This document shows positions 28,316-36,300 of a DNA stretch of 64,000 bases, piece by piece. Position numbers and translations under genes: made by a program. Below the pieces are notes generated by a model, which had not been told where the DNA came from, made no database searches, and saw only the letters and a program-made list of their open reading frames with translations. This stretch comes from Planococcus sp. SK3692. Its GTDB lineage: Bacteria > Bacillota > Bacilli > Bacillales_A > Planococcaceae. The number at the start of each line of letters is the position of its first letter. Positions within the stretch are counted from its first letter, which is position 1. Location: the NCBI RefSeq assembly GCF_028890485.2, contig NZ_JARCHV010000001.1:1206698-1270697 (forward strand), written 5' to 3'.

Positions 28316-29161
28316 TTAATAACTGACCCAGCTCAAGCCGGTCGTGCCTTCTCCCGCATGGACGCCCACACAGACGCTCAATGGAATGACGTCCACTTTA
28401 AGCCCCGAAAATTCCTTCATCAATTCATTTTTCCACGCTTCCGCACCGGCTTCATTATTGCAATGGATAACCGCCACTTCCGGCACCATGCCAGTTTCCA
28501 TATCCGCGCGCAAGGCCGAATTGACGCTTTCCTTGGCGCGCTTGTTCGAACGGACTTTTTCTTTCATTGTCGTGACGCCGTCAACGAAAGTGATGACCAC
28601 TTTGATGTTCAGGATATTGCTGAGGAATGCCTGCGTCCCTGACACCCGTCCGCTTTTATGCAATTGGTTCAAACTCGATGGAATGAACGATAGATGCGAT
28701 TTGGTAGTTAATTGATTGATAGTCTCCACGACTTCTTCGGGTTCTTTGCCGGCTGCGAACAATTCATTGCCGATTTCGATCATTTTCCCCATCGGGAACG
28801 AACCGATTTTCGAGTCGACTGGATACACTTTAAAATCCGCCATCTCAGCAGCTGATTGCGCACTGTCGAATGTGCCGGACAGGCCGCTCGACAAATGAAG
28901 TGCCACAGCAAAATCATAGCCTTCCGCCTGCAGTTTTTCATATAAAGCCATCATTTCGCCAATGGCCGGCTGTGAAGTTTTTGGCGACACTTTCGCCGCA
29001 CGTAATTTATTATAAAATTCTCCCTGCGTCAGGTCGATCGACTCGCGGTACGACCCGTCGTCAAACACGACACTAAGGGGCAATACATAGACATTATGCC
29101 TTTGGATGAATGCATCATCCAATTGCGCTGCTGTATCCGTGATCCATGCGATTTTTTTCAT
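28316..29161 (-). CDS. DegV family fatty-acid-binding protein
   Basis: A 281-residue DegV protein. It has KIAWITDTAAQLDDAF, VLPLSVVFDDGSYRESID, SPKTSQPAIGEMMALYEKL and AVALHLSSGLSGTFDSAQSAAEM, the last two holding the Thr/Ser residues that bind the fatty-acid carboxylate. Known DegV/FakB proteins present fatty acids to the FakA kinase for phosphorylation and phospholipid synthesis; that role is from family knowledge. Single gene with a 14-bp palindrome in its upstream region (29250-29263). Confidence 0.92.
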   Translation of the reverse strand: MKKIAWITDTAAQLDDAFIQRHNVYVLPLSVVFDDGSYRESIDLTQGEFYNKLRAAKVSPKTSQPAIGEMMALYEKLQAEGYDFAVALHLSSGLSGTFDSAQSAAEMADFKVYPVDSKIGSFPMGKMIEIGNELFAAGKEPEEVVETINQLTTKSHLSFIPSSLNQLHKSGRVSGTQAFLSNILNIKVVITFVDGVTTMKEKVRSNKRAKESVNSALRADMETGMVPEVAVIHCNNEAGAEAWKNELMKEFSGLKVDVIPLSVCVGVHAGEGTTGLSWVSY

Positions 29162-29249
29162 TCTAAAAATTCCCCTCTAGATGCGAATTCCATATCGGAA
29201 GCAGTTGTCTGCTCTTGTTAACGTACAGGAGGCGCGGCCATAGCGGCTA

Positions 29250-29263
29250 GTGACAGATGTCAC
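29250..29263. promoter_or_regulatory. 14-bp palindrome upstream of the degV-family gene, possible operator
   Basis: GTGACAGATGTCAC is a near-perfect inverted repeat about 90 bp upstream of the degV start and about 75 bp beyond the terminator of the flavoprotein gene. Such TGACA-N2-TGTCA sites can be bound by NarL/LuxR-type regulators; no regulator is evident here. Confidence 0.35.
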
Positions 29264-29335
29264 ATAAGGGAAAATTAATGTAAGCGCCGACATAATTTGC
29301 ACTTATATCCGTTATTTCTTTCCAATTATAAAAAG

Positions 29336-29370
29336 GAAAAAGCCGCGGATCCCTGAAGATCCGCGGCTCC
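29336..29370 (-). terminator. Terminator of the metQ-flavoprotein unit
   Basis: AGCCGCGGATC / GATCCGCGGCT hairpin followed by TTTTTCC on the minus strand, directly beyond the flavoprotein stop. Confidence 0.88.
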
Positions 29371-29373
29371 ATC

Positions 29374-30549
29374 TCATTTAACCGGTTGTTTCGATTTCGC
29401 TTTGCCAATCGCAAAATCCGCAAGCGACGGAATGAGCATGTCTTCCATCGGCGGGTTGTGAAGCCCCGCCCGCACATCGCGGTAATAGCGCTGCAAAGGC
29501 GATTTTTCAGACAGGCTGTGTGCACCTGCGACCCGCATCGCCAGATCCACGATATCGACTGCTGAATTCGTCACCGCGACTTTCACGGCCCCGAGTTCCA
29601 CAGCCATCTGCGAGCGCTGTTCTTGGTCCGACTCGTCCCATTGTTTCGCGACGGAATAAAGAAAATGCCGCGCCCGCTGCAACTCCAATTCGATTTGGCC
29701 GATCTTTTGTTTCACGTTCGGCAGCTCGATGATCGGCCCGTTCAAGCTATTCGGTGAATACTCCTGTGCAAAGCGGATCGCGTAATCCTGTGCCGCTTGG
29801 GCGATTCCGAGATAGCACGCCGGAATATGCAGCAGCCATCCCGCAGGCTGTTTTTTCCCGGGCACGCTGATTTCGACCAGAGCTTTTTCCTCCACGTAGA
29901 CATTCGTCAATACCAAGTCGTGGCTTCCGGTGCCGGTCATCGCTATGCTATCCCAAGTTTCGTCAATCGCTACGCCCTCAGCCGATCTCGGCACGAGGAA
30001 ATAACCGACTTCCCCGGTCTCTTCGATCACCGCCGTGACGTTGAAATAATCCAACACCGGCGCCATCGACGTGAACGATTTGCGTCCATCAATGACCCAC
30101 GAATCGCCAACTTTTCTCGCTGTGGTCGACGGCTTGCCGCCTCTTGTCGGGCTGCCGGTCTGCTTTTCGGTCGCGCAATTATTGATCAAGGCGCCGCGTG
30201 CTTTAATGTCATCGAATAAAGCTTCAAGCACCGATTCGTCCCATTTACCGGTCTCGCCCAAATCTTGAACGATGCCCATATGCCAGCCGATCGATAATCC
30301 CGTCGACCCGTCCGCACGGCTGATCGCTTCCTGATAGCGCAGCAACTCAGACAAAGAAATGCCCGCTCCGCCGTATTCTTTCGGAATCGTCAACGCGGGG
30401 TAATTAATCGCTTTCAGTTCCTCAAAATTCTCAAATGGAAATTTTCGTTCCAAATCGTTGTGCGCGGCCCGTTCCGTAAACGGCGCGACTGTTTCATTCA
30501 ATATATCCATGCGTTCTTCAAATGTCTTCGCTTTTAGAATATCCATCAT
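29374..30549 (-). CDS. Acyl-CoA dehydrogenase-fold flavoprotein, DszC/SfnB-like monooxygenase
   Basis: A 391-residue protein with the acyl-CoA dehydrogenase fold: an N-terminal helical domain (PALTIPKEYGGAGISLSELLRYQEAIS), a beta domain with TEKQTGSPTRGG and DGRKSFTSMAPVLDYFNVTA, and a C-terminal helical bundle (MRVAGAHSLSEKSPLQRYYRDVRAGLHNPPMEDM). The AHSL...YRDVR...P pattern is typical of the DszC/SfnB branch, flavin monooxygenases of sulfur scavenging, and the canonical Glu base of fatty-acid dehydrogenases is not evident. It lies 18 bp after metQ under the S-box, which supports a sulfur role. The substrate is unknown. Confidence 0.83.
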   Translation of the reverse strand: MMDILKAKTFEERMDILNETVAPFTERAAHNDLERKFPFENFEELKAINYPALTIPKEYGGAGISLSELLRYQEAISRADGSTGLSIGWHMGIVQDLGETGKWDESVLEALFDDIKARGALINNCATEKQTGSPTRGGKPSTTARKVGDSWVIDGRKSFTSMAPVLDYFNVTAVIEETGEVGYFLVPRSAEGVAIDETWDSIAMTGTGSHDLVLTNVYVEEKALVEISVPGKKQPAGWLLHIPACYLGIAQAAQDYAIRFAQEYSPNSLNGPIIELPNVKQKIGQIELELQRARHFLYSVAKQWDESDQEQRSQMAVELGAVKVAVTNSAVDIVDLAMRVAGAHSLSEKSPLQRYYRDVRAGLHNPPMEDMLIPSLADFAIGKAKSKQPVK

Positions 30550-30567
30550 TCTTCACCTATCTCCTAT

Positions 30568-31395
30568 CTATTGCGTCCATTCCTCCGTCAAAATGAAGCC
30601 ATCGTACTGCTCATTCGACTCGATATATTCCTGGAATTCCTCGGATTCGTAAGCTTCTTTCAAATCTTTCGCCCACTGAGTATCCGCGTTTTCTTCCTCG
30701 ATTGTCACCACAATCCGGTGCTGTTCGGGCGTATTCTCGATTTTCAACGCATCCGTAATCTTGCGGTCCGGCGCATTGGCAATATAATTGCCGTTAACGA
30801 CGCCAAAATCGATATCCTGTAGCGACACCAGAATTTGCGCCGGGTCTAATACTTTCAAGTCGAGATCATAATCCGCATTTTCCACTGCGTTCAAATTAAA
30901 ATCCGTCACGCCTGCATCGTCTGACACCGTCACCCACCCGAGTTCCTCCAAGATGCGTACTGCGCGTTCCTGGTTGACCGGATCGTTCGGCAAGCCGACG
31001 GTCGAACCATCCTTCACCTCATCCAAAGATTGATGATGCACCGAATACAAGCCTTGAGGCGCACTCGGCACAAAAGCGATCCCCGTCATGTCCATGCCCA
31101 ACTCCTCGTTGATCCCTTCCATATACGCCGTGCTCTGGAAAATGCTCGCATCGATCGAGCCTTCCTGCATCGCCGGATTCAACTGCATGTTTTGGGAAAA
31201 AGTTGTTGTATCCACTTTATACCCTTTCTCCTCCAAAATAGGCAAGATCCCTTCCTTGAATTGCTGCTCATACGTCCCGACGCCAAAGCCGACACGCACT
31301 TCTTTCTTATCTTCCCCCGAAGCTTCCCCGCTATCGCCGCATCCTGCAAGTAGTAACCCAGAAATCCCCAACACACCGATCCAACGCTTGTTCAT
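30568..31395 (-). CDS. metQ: MetQ/NlpA-family substrate-binding lipoprotein
   Basis: A 275-residue lipoprotein with signal peptide and lipobox GLLLAGC near residue 19. It has the MetQ pattern VRVGFGVGTYEQQFKEGILPILEEKG, DASIFQSTAYMEGINEELG, VGLPNDPVNQERAVRILEELGW and the C-terminal region FQEYIESNEQYDGFIL. MetQ proteins bind methionine for an ABC importer, but no metN or metP gene is adjacent; the partner gene is a flavin monooxygenase instead. It may therefore bind another sulfur compound or share an importer encoded elsewhere. It is first behind the third S-box. Confidence 0.87.
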   Translation of the reverse strand: MNKRWIGVLGISGLLLAGCGDSGEASGEDKKEVRVGFGVGTYEQQFKEGILPILEEKGYKVDTTTFSQNMQLNPAMQEGSIDASIFQSTAYMEGINEELGMDMTGIAFVPSAPQGLYSVHHQSLDEVKDGSTVGLPNDPVNQERAVRILEELGWVTVSDDAGVTDFNLNAVENADYDLDLKVLDPAQILVSLQDIDFGVVNGNYIANAPDRKITDALKIENTPEQHRIVVTIEEENADTQWAKDLKEAYESEEFQEYIESNEQYDGFILTEEWTQ

Positions 31396-31445
31396 CTGCC
31401 ATCTCTCCTTGGTCTTTTTTATTTTGAATGAAATATGGCCAAATT

Positions 31446-31611
31446 GAAAAACCCCTCTTCATAAAAAAGAAGAGAGGCTCACCGTCCGGCTCTTCTCATC
31501 TCTCAAATGCATAACAGCACCTGCTGGATTTGGCACAGTTTCAAATTGGAATTCCAATCTGTTCCGCTGCCGAAGCTTCAAAGGGCCAGTCCCTCCACTT
31601 CTCTGGATAAG
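31446..31611 (-). promoter_or_regulatory. SAM riboswitch (S-box), divergent in the P2/P3 region
   Basis: Minus strand: CTTATCCAGAGAAGTGGAGG, GGACTGGCCCTTTGAAGCTTC and AAATCCAGCAGGTGCTG are S-box core segments. The usual CAGCAACC segment is replaced by GGCAGCGGAACAG, followed by the palindrome ATTGGAATTCCAAT, so the P2/P3 region is longer than in the other two copies. A terminator (CCTCTCTTC / GAAGAGGGG plus T run) occupies about 31446-31481. It precedes metQ. Confidence 0.88.
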
Positions 31612-31706
31612 AAATTATGTACTCAGAATCAATACCGAGTAATTTGATATGATTAATACAATAGCAGAGCTTTGATTTCATGGCAATAGCTTGTTTGAAG
31701 ATCAAT

Positions 31707-31740
31707 TCATTAAAAAAATCCTTTTCACAGTGTGGAAAGG
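31707..31740. terminator. Terminator-like hairpin without an obvious gene
   Basis: AAATCCTTTTCAC / GTGGAAAGGATTT flanked by A and T runs. It lies between the metQ riboswitch and repeat copy C; neither neighbouring gene ends here. Confidence 0.55.
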
Positions 31741-31763
31741 ATTTTTAGGCTGTAGAGAAAGTT

Positions 31764-31940
31764 AAGAAGTCGTATTTTCCGAAGCTTATCGCTCGCTTTC
31801 CGTGGGCTCGCGCCCAAGCCTCCTCAGTCGCTTCGCTTCTTGCGGGGTCTCGGTCGTCTCGCTGATCCACAGGAGTCGAGCGAACGCTTCTCCAAATACT
31901 AAAATAATCCATTATTTTTTTGATTGTAGAAAAGGTGATC
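31764..31940 (+). repeat. Dispersed GC-rich intergenic repeat, copy C
   Basis: Shares CGTATTTTCCGAAGCTTATC, GCTCGCTTTCCGTGGG, CTTGCGGGGTCTCGG and CACAGGAGTCGAGCGAACGC with copies A and B. It ends inside a perfect 20-bp palindrome, GAAAAGGTGATCACCTTTTC (31929-31948). The stretch from here to the SDR gene is AT-rich with no other recognised feature. Confidence 0.9.
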
Positions 31941-32214
31941 ACCTTTTCTATTCATTGTAGATAACGGACTTCATCCTCCTGTGCATCATGTCCAGCTTGC
32001 GGAGTTTCCATTAAATATATAAGTTTTATAATTCCTTTGCTGGTAGAAAAATAGTGTATAATCTTCATTTAAGAACTCTCATAATTCCAAATAATCTAAG
32101 AAATTCTCAGTTTATAAAATGATGTTTCTTCCACTTCAAGAGCCAGCACAATCTCATGAGAGTTTCATTGTTTCTGTACACTTGCTATCTATTCATTTCA
32201 ATGGAGGGATTCAC

Positions 32215-32970
32215 ATGAAGTACACGGTAATCACAGGCGCCAGCTCAGGAATCGGATATGAAGCTGCACTGGCTTTTGCGACACGCGGCAAAAACCTTAT
32301 TCTTGTGGCAAGAAGGGAAGCCGAGCTCAATAATCTTAAAGAGAACATTCAAAGCATGAACTCGGATCTGGACGTCGTCATCAAACCCACCGACCTATCC
32401 GACAGCGAGCAAGTCCACGCGCTGTACGAAACCCTGAAGGAATACGACATCGAAACCTTCGTTAACAACGCCGGCTTCGGAAACAGCTCAACCGTCGCTG
32501 AGCAGGATGTAACTAAAACGGAAAAGATGCTGCGCGTAAATGTTGAAGCACTCACCACGCTTTCCACTCTTTATGCACGCGACTATGCGGACCAAGAAGG
32601 CGCGCAGCTCATCAACGTATCATCTGACTTAGGCTACAGACTCGTGCCAAATGCCGTTACATACGCTGCGACCAAATTTTACGTGAGCGCATTTACAGAA
32701 GGTCTTGCCCAGGAACTGCAGGATAACGGAGCACGGTTGAAAGTAAAAATACTCGCCCCATCCATGACAGAAACCGAATTCGTGAAAACAGCGCGGGAGA
32801 TCGATGACTTCAGCTACAGCGACAATGTGCAAAAGTTCCATACCGCAAAAGAGATGGCTCAGTTTATGCTCGAGCTTTATGATAGCGATCAGATTGTTGG
32901 GAAGGTTAATAGTGAGAACTATGAGTTTGAGTTGATGGATCCAGTTTTTCAGTATACTTCGAGGAAGTAG
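32215..32970 (+). CDS. Short-chain dehydrogenase/reductase
   Basis: A 251-residue SDR oxidoreductase. It has the NAD(P) motif TGASSGIGYEAA (TGxxxGIG), LVARREAELNNL where the Arg pair suggests NADPH, DLSD, NNAGFGNSS, and the catalytic Ser-Tyr-Lys set INVSSDLGYRLVPNAVTYAATKF. The start at 32215 follows GGAGGG and gives the normal SDR length; an upstream in-frame start at 32119 would add 32 atypical residues. The substrate is unknown. In an uninterrupted chromosome it would be the convergent neighbour of groEL. Confidence 0.93.
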   Translation: MKYTVITGASSGIGYEAALAFATRGKNLILVARREAELNNLKENIQSMNSDLDVVIKPTDLSDSEQVHALYETLKEYDIETFVNNAGFGNSSTVAEQDVTKTEKMLRVNVEALTTLSTLYARDYADQEGAQLINVSSDLGYRLVPNAVTYAATKFYVSAFTEGLAQELQDNGARLKVKILAPSMTETEFVKTAREIDDFSYSDNVQKFHTAKEMAQFMLELYDSDQIVGKVNSENYEFELMDPVFQYTSRK

Positions 32971-33008
32971 GATTACCTGTCCTTAAGTTCGAGTATAATT
33001 CAAACATC

Positions 33009-33048
33009 AAAAAATCCCCTTCCACATTATGTGGAAGGGGATTTTTCT
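33009..33048. terminator. Bidirectional terminator, probably shared originally by the SDR gene and groEL
   Basis: AAATCCCCTTCCACAT / ATGTGGAAGGGGATTT flanked by A and T runs. It ends the SDR gene and lies 16 bp from the left groEL-end duplicate (attL), so before integration it probably also terminated groEL from the other side. Confidence 0.85.
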
Positions 33049-33063
33049 AAATGGGCTAATGAC

Positions 33064-33084
33064 TTACATCATGCCGCCCATATC
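33064..33084 (-). other. Attachment site attL: duplicate of the groEL 3' end
   Basis: TTACATCATGCCGCCCAT is identical to the last 18 bases of groEL at 51660-51677. On the minus strand the sequence reads MPPDMGGMM-stop, like the groEL tail [11 protein letters not shown] with one GGM unit fewer. It marks the left boundary of the integrated island; the integrase is at the other end, next to groEL. Confidence 0.85.
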
Positions 33085-33183
33085 GGGGGGCATATTTTGT
33101 GTTTTCATAGGATTTAAAAACTTAGTGCTTATAAGGGTTTCGGAACTAACTAACTTATAGAAATTCACCAAAACTCAAAATTA

Positions 33184-33206
33184 AGTTAGCAAATAAGTTA
33201 GCAATC
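33184..33206 (+). repeat. Arm-type direct repeats near the left island end
   Basis: AAGTTAGCAAATAAGTTAGCAA holds two AAGTTAGCAA units. The right island end has AAAGTTAGCAATAAGTTAGCA (51588-51607). A further partial inverted copy (AACTAACTTAT) is at 33143-33153. Such paired sites are typical integrase or excisionase arm sites. Confidence 0.6.
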
Positions 33207-33227
33207 CATAATCTAAGGAGCGATTCT

Positions 33228-33656
33228 ATGAAGACCATCAAAGCGTTATTTCTCATTTTCAGCATCCCCGTATTGCTCATTGCATGCAGCTCTGAGAAAC
33301 ATGGCACAATCGATGCTTCCACTGAAGAAGTCCAAGAAATGCTCGACACTGGTCAAACTGGCTTTGTACTTATTATAGATGAAAAAGAATCACAGCTGCT
33401 TAGAAATGCTGAAAAAGCATTGTTAGAAAAAGAACAAACAGCTTTGCAATTCGATGTCTTTCGAAACGACGTATCTAATGAAAATACAGATGGATTAAGC
33501 AATAACCCTTTTCGTCACATGATGCCTTATGTGAATACTATCTATTACATCGAGAAAGGCAATGTAGTTGCGGAGTTTAGTTTGGAAACTTCCCAACAAA
33601 AACACAAAAAGGAACTTGAAGAGTTCATCGAAATAGTAGGTGATTCTCATGAGTAA
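33228..33656 (+). CDS. Small lipoprotein, probable conjugation-locus component
   Basis: A 142-residue protein with signal peptide and lipobox VLLIACSS (Cys near residue 20). The mature part (TGFVLIIDEKESQLLRNAEKALLEKE ... VNTIYYIEKGNVVAEFSL) has a strand-helix-strand pattern like a thioredoxin fold but no CxxC, so redox activity is unlikely. Its end overlaps the start of the VirB6-like gene by 8 bp. I infer an accessory lipoprotein of a former or partial conjugation apparatus. GGAGCG lies before the ATG. Confidence 0.75.
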   Translation: MKTIKALFLIFSIPVLLIACSSEKHGTIDASTEEVQEMLDTGQTGFVLIIDEKESQLLRNAEKALLEKEQTALQFDVFRNDVSNENTDGLSNNPFRHMMPYVNTIYYIEKGNVVAEFSLETSQQKHKKELEEFIEIVGDSHE

Positions 33657-35865
33657 CGATGAAATCACTCGTAAACTTGAAGAGTTTCAAGAGTACTTAA
33701 GTTTGTCGAACACCTTCTCAGATATCTTCAGATGGTTCGCTTGGGTATTTGTTCAAGGCTTAGCATGGTGCGTAGATATGCTAGAAAATGTGACGGATAA
33801 CATTCTTCTGTTAAATACCTTCTATAATAACGCTGAGATTGTAAACTTCGTGGATTCGATAAAACCATTACTTTATATTTTATTAGCTTTCTCTATCCTC
33901 TATGCTGGCTACCTTCTTATCTTTCAGAAGAAGTTTGACCGAGAAGGCATGGTTACCAATATATTTATCGCTTGCGTCATCATAGTGCTGCTCAATCCTG
34001 GTATGGATAAAGCCAATGAATTTACAAATGCTGCAATCGATGCAACGAAAGTAGAAGCCCTTTATCCTCAAGAAGAAGGAACATTGAGTGGCTCCATCAT
34101 TCAACGGAATGTAACGGATTTAAGTGAAGTAGATAAGAACAATTGGTCTACAACGGAACTTACTGTTCCAAATAGTACTTCTCCAGGCAAGATACAAAAT
34201 ATAAATATAAGAGAAACGTATAGCAATGACACTGACCGTATTTCCAGAGAAGGAAAAGAGATTTCACAATATCGCTTATCACTGGATAGTACCGGTGAGT
34301 ATCGAGCCGACAAACTCGATCAATCAGGAATTGAGTGGAACAACGAATATTATTTTCGCTATTCCATTGATTGGCTCACTATCGTTATCACACTTAGTGT
34401 GATGGCATTCACGCTTTTTTCTATTGCTTTGAAACTCGCTAAACTGTCTTTTGAATTAACCTTTAATTATATTCTTGCCTTAATCATTGCGCCTATCGAT
34501 GTTCATGATGGGCAGAAAACAAAGAAAATCTTACAAGCGATATTCAATACATTTATCGTAACGATTTTAATTTTTCTATCGATGAAAGTCTATATGATTG
34601 GGACAGCTTACCTTGAAAACACTTTAAGTTCTTTCCCCTACCTTATTGCTTTAATCGCTTTCTCTCTTGCCGTATTAGATGGTCCAAACATGGTCGAAAG
34701 ACTTTTCGGCATTGATGCTGGATTGAAAAGTGGTTGGAGTGTTCTTGCTGGAGCATACGCTGGAAGCAAAATGATTTCAGCTGCCAGCACTACTCTAGGA
34801 AGTACATTAAGTGGTTCTGGCTCGGCCGCAAACTCCAAAGATCCTTCTACTAAATCTAAAGCTCAAAAATCCAAAAATGAAGTTACTAAAGATGGCGCCA
34901 TCACACCAGATGGCATTGAAAGTTTGCAAGAAACTACGAACGGAACAGATAGTAATAAAGGGTCAAAACCAACTCGCTCTCCTCTAAATAATAAGCAAAG
35001 AGGAAATTCAAAATCACCTTTTCCAGATAACAAAGATCCTATTACTTCAGAAGATTATGGAAGGAACAATGATTCACAATCAAGCGTGAATCAAGGGCTT
35101 CAAGAGGGACAACGGGCCATAGATCAGCAGCAAGATCCGCAACATGCTATTAGTAAAAACGATAGAAGTGTGAATTCCACCGGAGCAAAAAATCAACCTA
35201 AAAGTTCATCAATTAATGGTCTTTTCCCATCAGATAAGGGCTCGCAAATTCCACAAGAAAACTCTGAATCGCAAAGCGCAAAAGTTCAAATGGATAGTGA
35301 TATTGATAATGTTTCCGAATCCGTCGAAGGCACTTCATCAGTAAAGAACGGTGCACCTGCTGTCTCTACTTCTTTAATTAATACTAATCCAAAAATAGAT
35401 AATAACTCGAATTCTAAGGCTACAGAAAAACGTAATCAATCAATTTCTAGTGGTTCAAGTCGCCAACAAAACACTACTTCTATTGCACGTTCTGGTGGTA
35501 GTATTACCGTCGATGAAGAGGTAATAGTGAACGAAAGTCAGGGAAGCACTGAACAAGGCTCGAGAAGTGTCCCATCAAATTCTAGCGGTCATTCCTCAGC
35601 ATCCAATGCTTTTTATTCTAATAATAATGTTTCCACATCTGATATAAATAGTTCAATCCAAGAAACAAAACAGACAATAAATCAAAGCAGTATTTCACAG
35701 CACCAAGTCCAAAACGAAACTACAATCAATCAAGAACGCAAACAAGAAATGAGTCGATCTGACACGACAGATATTAGTGAAACTAGACAACCTAACACCT
35801 ACACTATAGGTCAAAAAAGGTCTCTTTCCATAGAAAAAATGAAGAATTTCAATAGAAAAGATTAA
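33649..35865 (+). CDS. VirB6/TrbL-like membrane protein with long Ser/Asn/Gln-rich tail
   Basis: A 738-residue protein. Residues about 1-390 have six to eight membrane helices: one near 25-45, two near 68-88 and 98-118, an extracytoplasmic loop of about 120 residues, helices near 240-285, then 303-325 and 330-350. The block AFSLAVLDGPNMVERLFGIDAGLKSGW is the type seen in VirB6/TrbL-like channel proteins of Gram-positive conjugative elements. Residues 400-738 are low-complexity Ser/Asn/Gln/Lys, likely disordered. AGGTGA precedes the ATG at 33649. No other type IV secretion gene is present, so it is a relic or works with a helper element. Confidence 0.7.
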   Translation: MSNDEITRKLEEFQEYLSLSNTFSDIFRWFAWVFVQGLAWCVDMLENVTDNILLLNTFYNNAEIVNFVDSIKPLLYILLAFSILYAGYLLIFQKKFDREGMVTNIFIACVIIVLLNPGMDKANEFTNAAIDATKVEALYPQEEGTLSGSIIQRNVTDLSEVDKNNWSTTELTVPNSTSPGKIQNINIRETYSNDTDRISREGKEISQYRLSLDSTGEYRADKLDQSGIEWNNEYYFRYSIDWLTIVITLSVMAFTLFSIALKLAKLSFELTFNYILALIIAPIDVHDGQKTKKILQAIFNTFIVTILIFLSMKVYMIGTAYLENTLSSFPYLIALIAFSLAVLDGPNMVERLFGIDAGLKSGWSVLAGAYAGSKMISAASTTLGSTLSGSGSAANSKDPSTKSKAQKSKNEVTKDGAITPDGIESLQETTNGTDSNKGSKPTRSPLNNKQRGNSKSPFPDNKDPITSEDYGRNNDSQSSVNQGLQEGQRAIDQQQDPQHAISKNDRSVNSTGAKNQPKSSSINGLFPSDKGSQIPQENSESQSAKVQMDSDIDNVSESVEGTSSVKNGAPAVSTSLINTNPKIDNNSNSKATEKRNQSISSGSSRQQNTTSIARSGGSITVDEEVIVNESQGSTEQGSRSVPSNSSGHSSASNAFYSNNNVSTSDINSSIQETKQTINQSSISQHQVQNETTINQERKQEMSRSDTTDISETRQPNTYTIGQKRSLSIEKMKNFNRKD

Positions 35866-35950
35866 CTAAGTAATAGAGAAAAAACTATAAAGAGATTGTT
35901 TCTTTTACTTAATGAAGATGAATTTTCTTGAGTGAAAGAAGGGGTTTTTA

Positions 35951-36034
35951 CTGGCACAAAGTTGTGCCAGCAGCGTTTTTTATTGGTACGAAACTGTACC
36001 AAACGCTAAAAAAACTGACACAAAACTGTGTCAA
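35951..36034. repeat. Three 20-bp palindromes with exact 32-bp spacing
   Basis: CTGGCACAAAGTTGTGCCAG (35951-35970), TTGGTACGAAACTGTACCAA (35983-36002) and CTGACACAAAACTGTGTCAA (36015-36034). The spacers are both 12 bases and carry AGCGTTTTTT and ACGCTAAAAAAA, which are themselves roughly inverted. The first palindrome plus its T-rich spacer could terminate the VirB6-like gene; the phased array suggests protein binding. Confidence 0.85.
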
Positions 36035-36062
36035 AACGGAATTTTCATGTACCCATCCAAAC

Positions 36063-36115
36063 ACTAGGCTCTGCCTAGTCCCACATTGAAAATGGGGGCA
36101 AGTTTTCCTTATGCT
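36063..36115. other. oriT-like hairpin region
   Basis: A perfect stem ACTAGGC-TCT-GCCTAGT (36063-36079) is followed at once by CCCACATTGAAAATGGGGGC, with a second small stem CATT/AATG. A hairpin followed by a short conserved strand is the usual plan of plasmid and ICE transfer origins. No relaxase is in the island, so the nick site cannot be assigned. Confidence 0.4.
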
Positions 36116-36300
36116 CTTTCTCTAATTTTCACCATCACTGCAAAAATGTCTTAGTTTTTATCTTCACTTAGGACGTTTCACAAATGGAATTAAAAATTAG
36201 ATAGAAACGTTGATCCAGCTGTAGTCAAAAATTTGTTGGGGTAGCTAAGAGGTCTGGTGTGTACAGACAAGTATTTAAAAGAACTCTTGGGAGTTTTGCT

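Noticed and set aside
33064..33093. A groEL pseudogene fragment
   Set aside because: The match is only the last codons and sits at the boundary of an integrase-bearing island, so an attachment site explains it better.
35951..36034. A short CRISPR array, because of the three evenly spaced repeats
   Set aside because: Repeats are divergent palindromes, the 12-base spacers are too short, and no cas gene is present.
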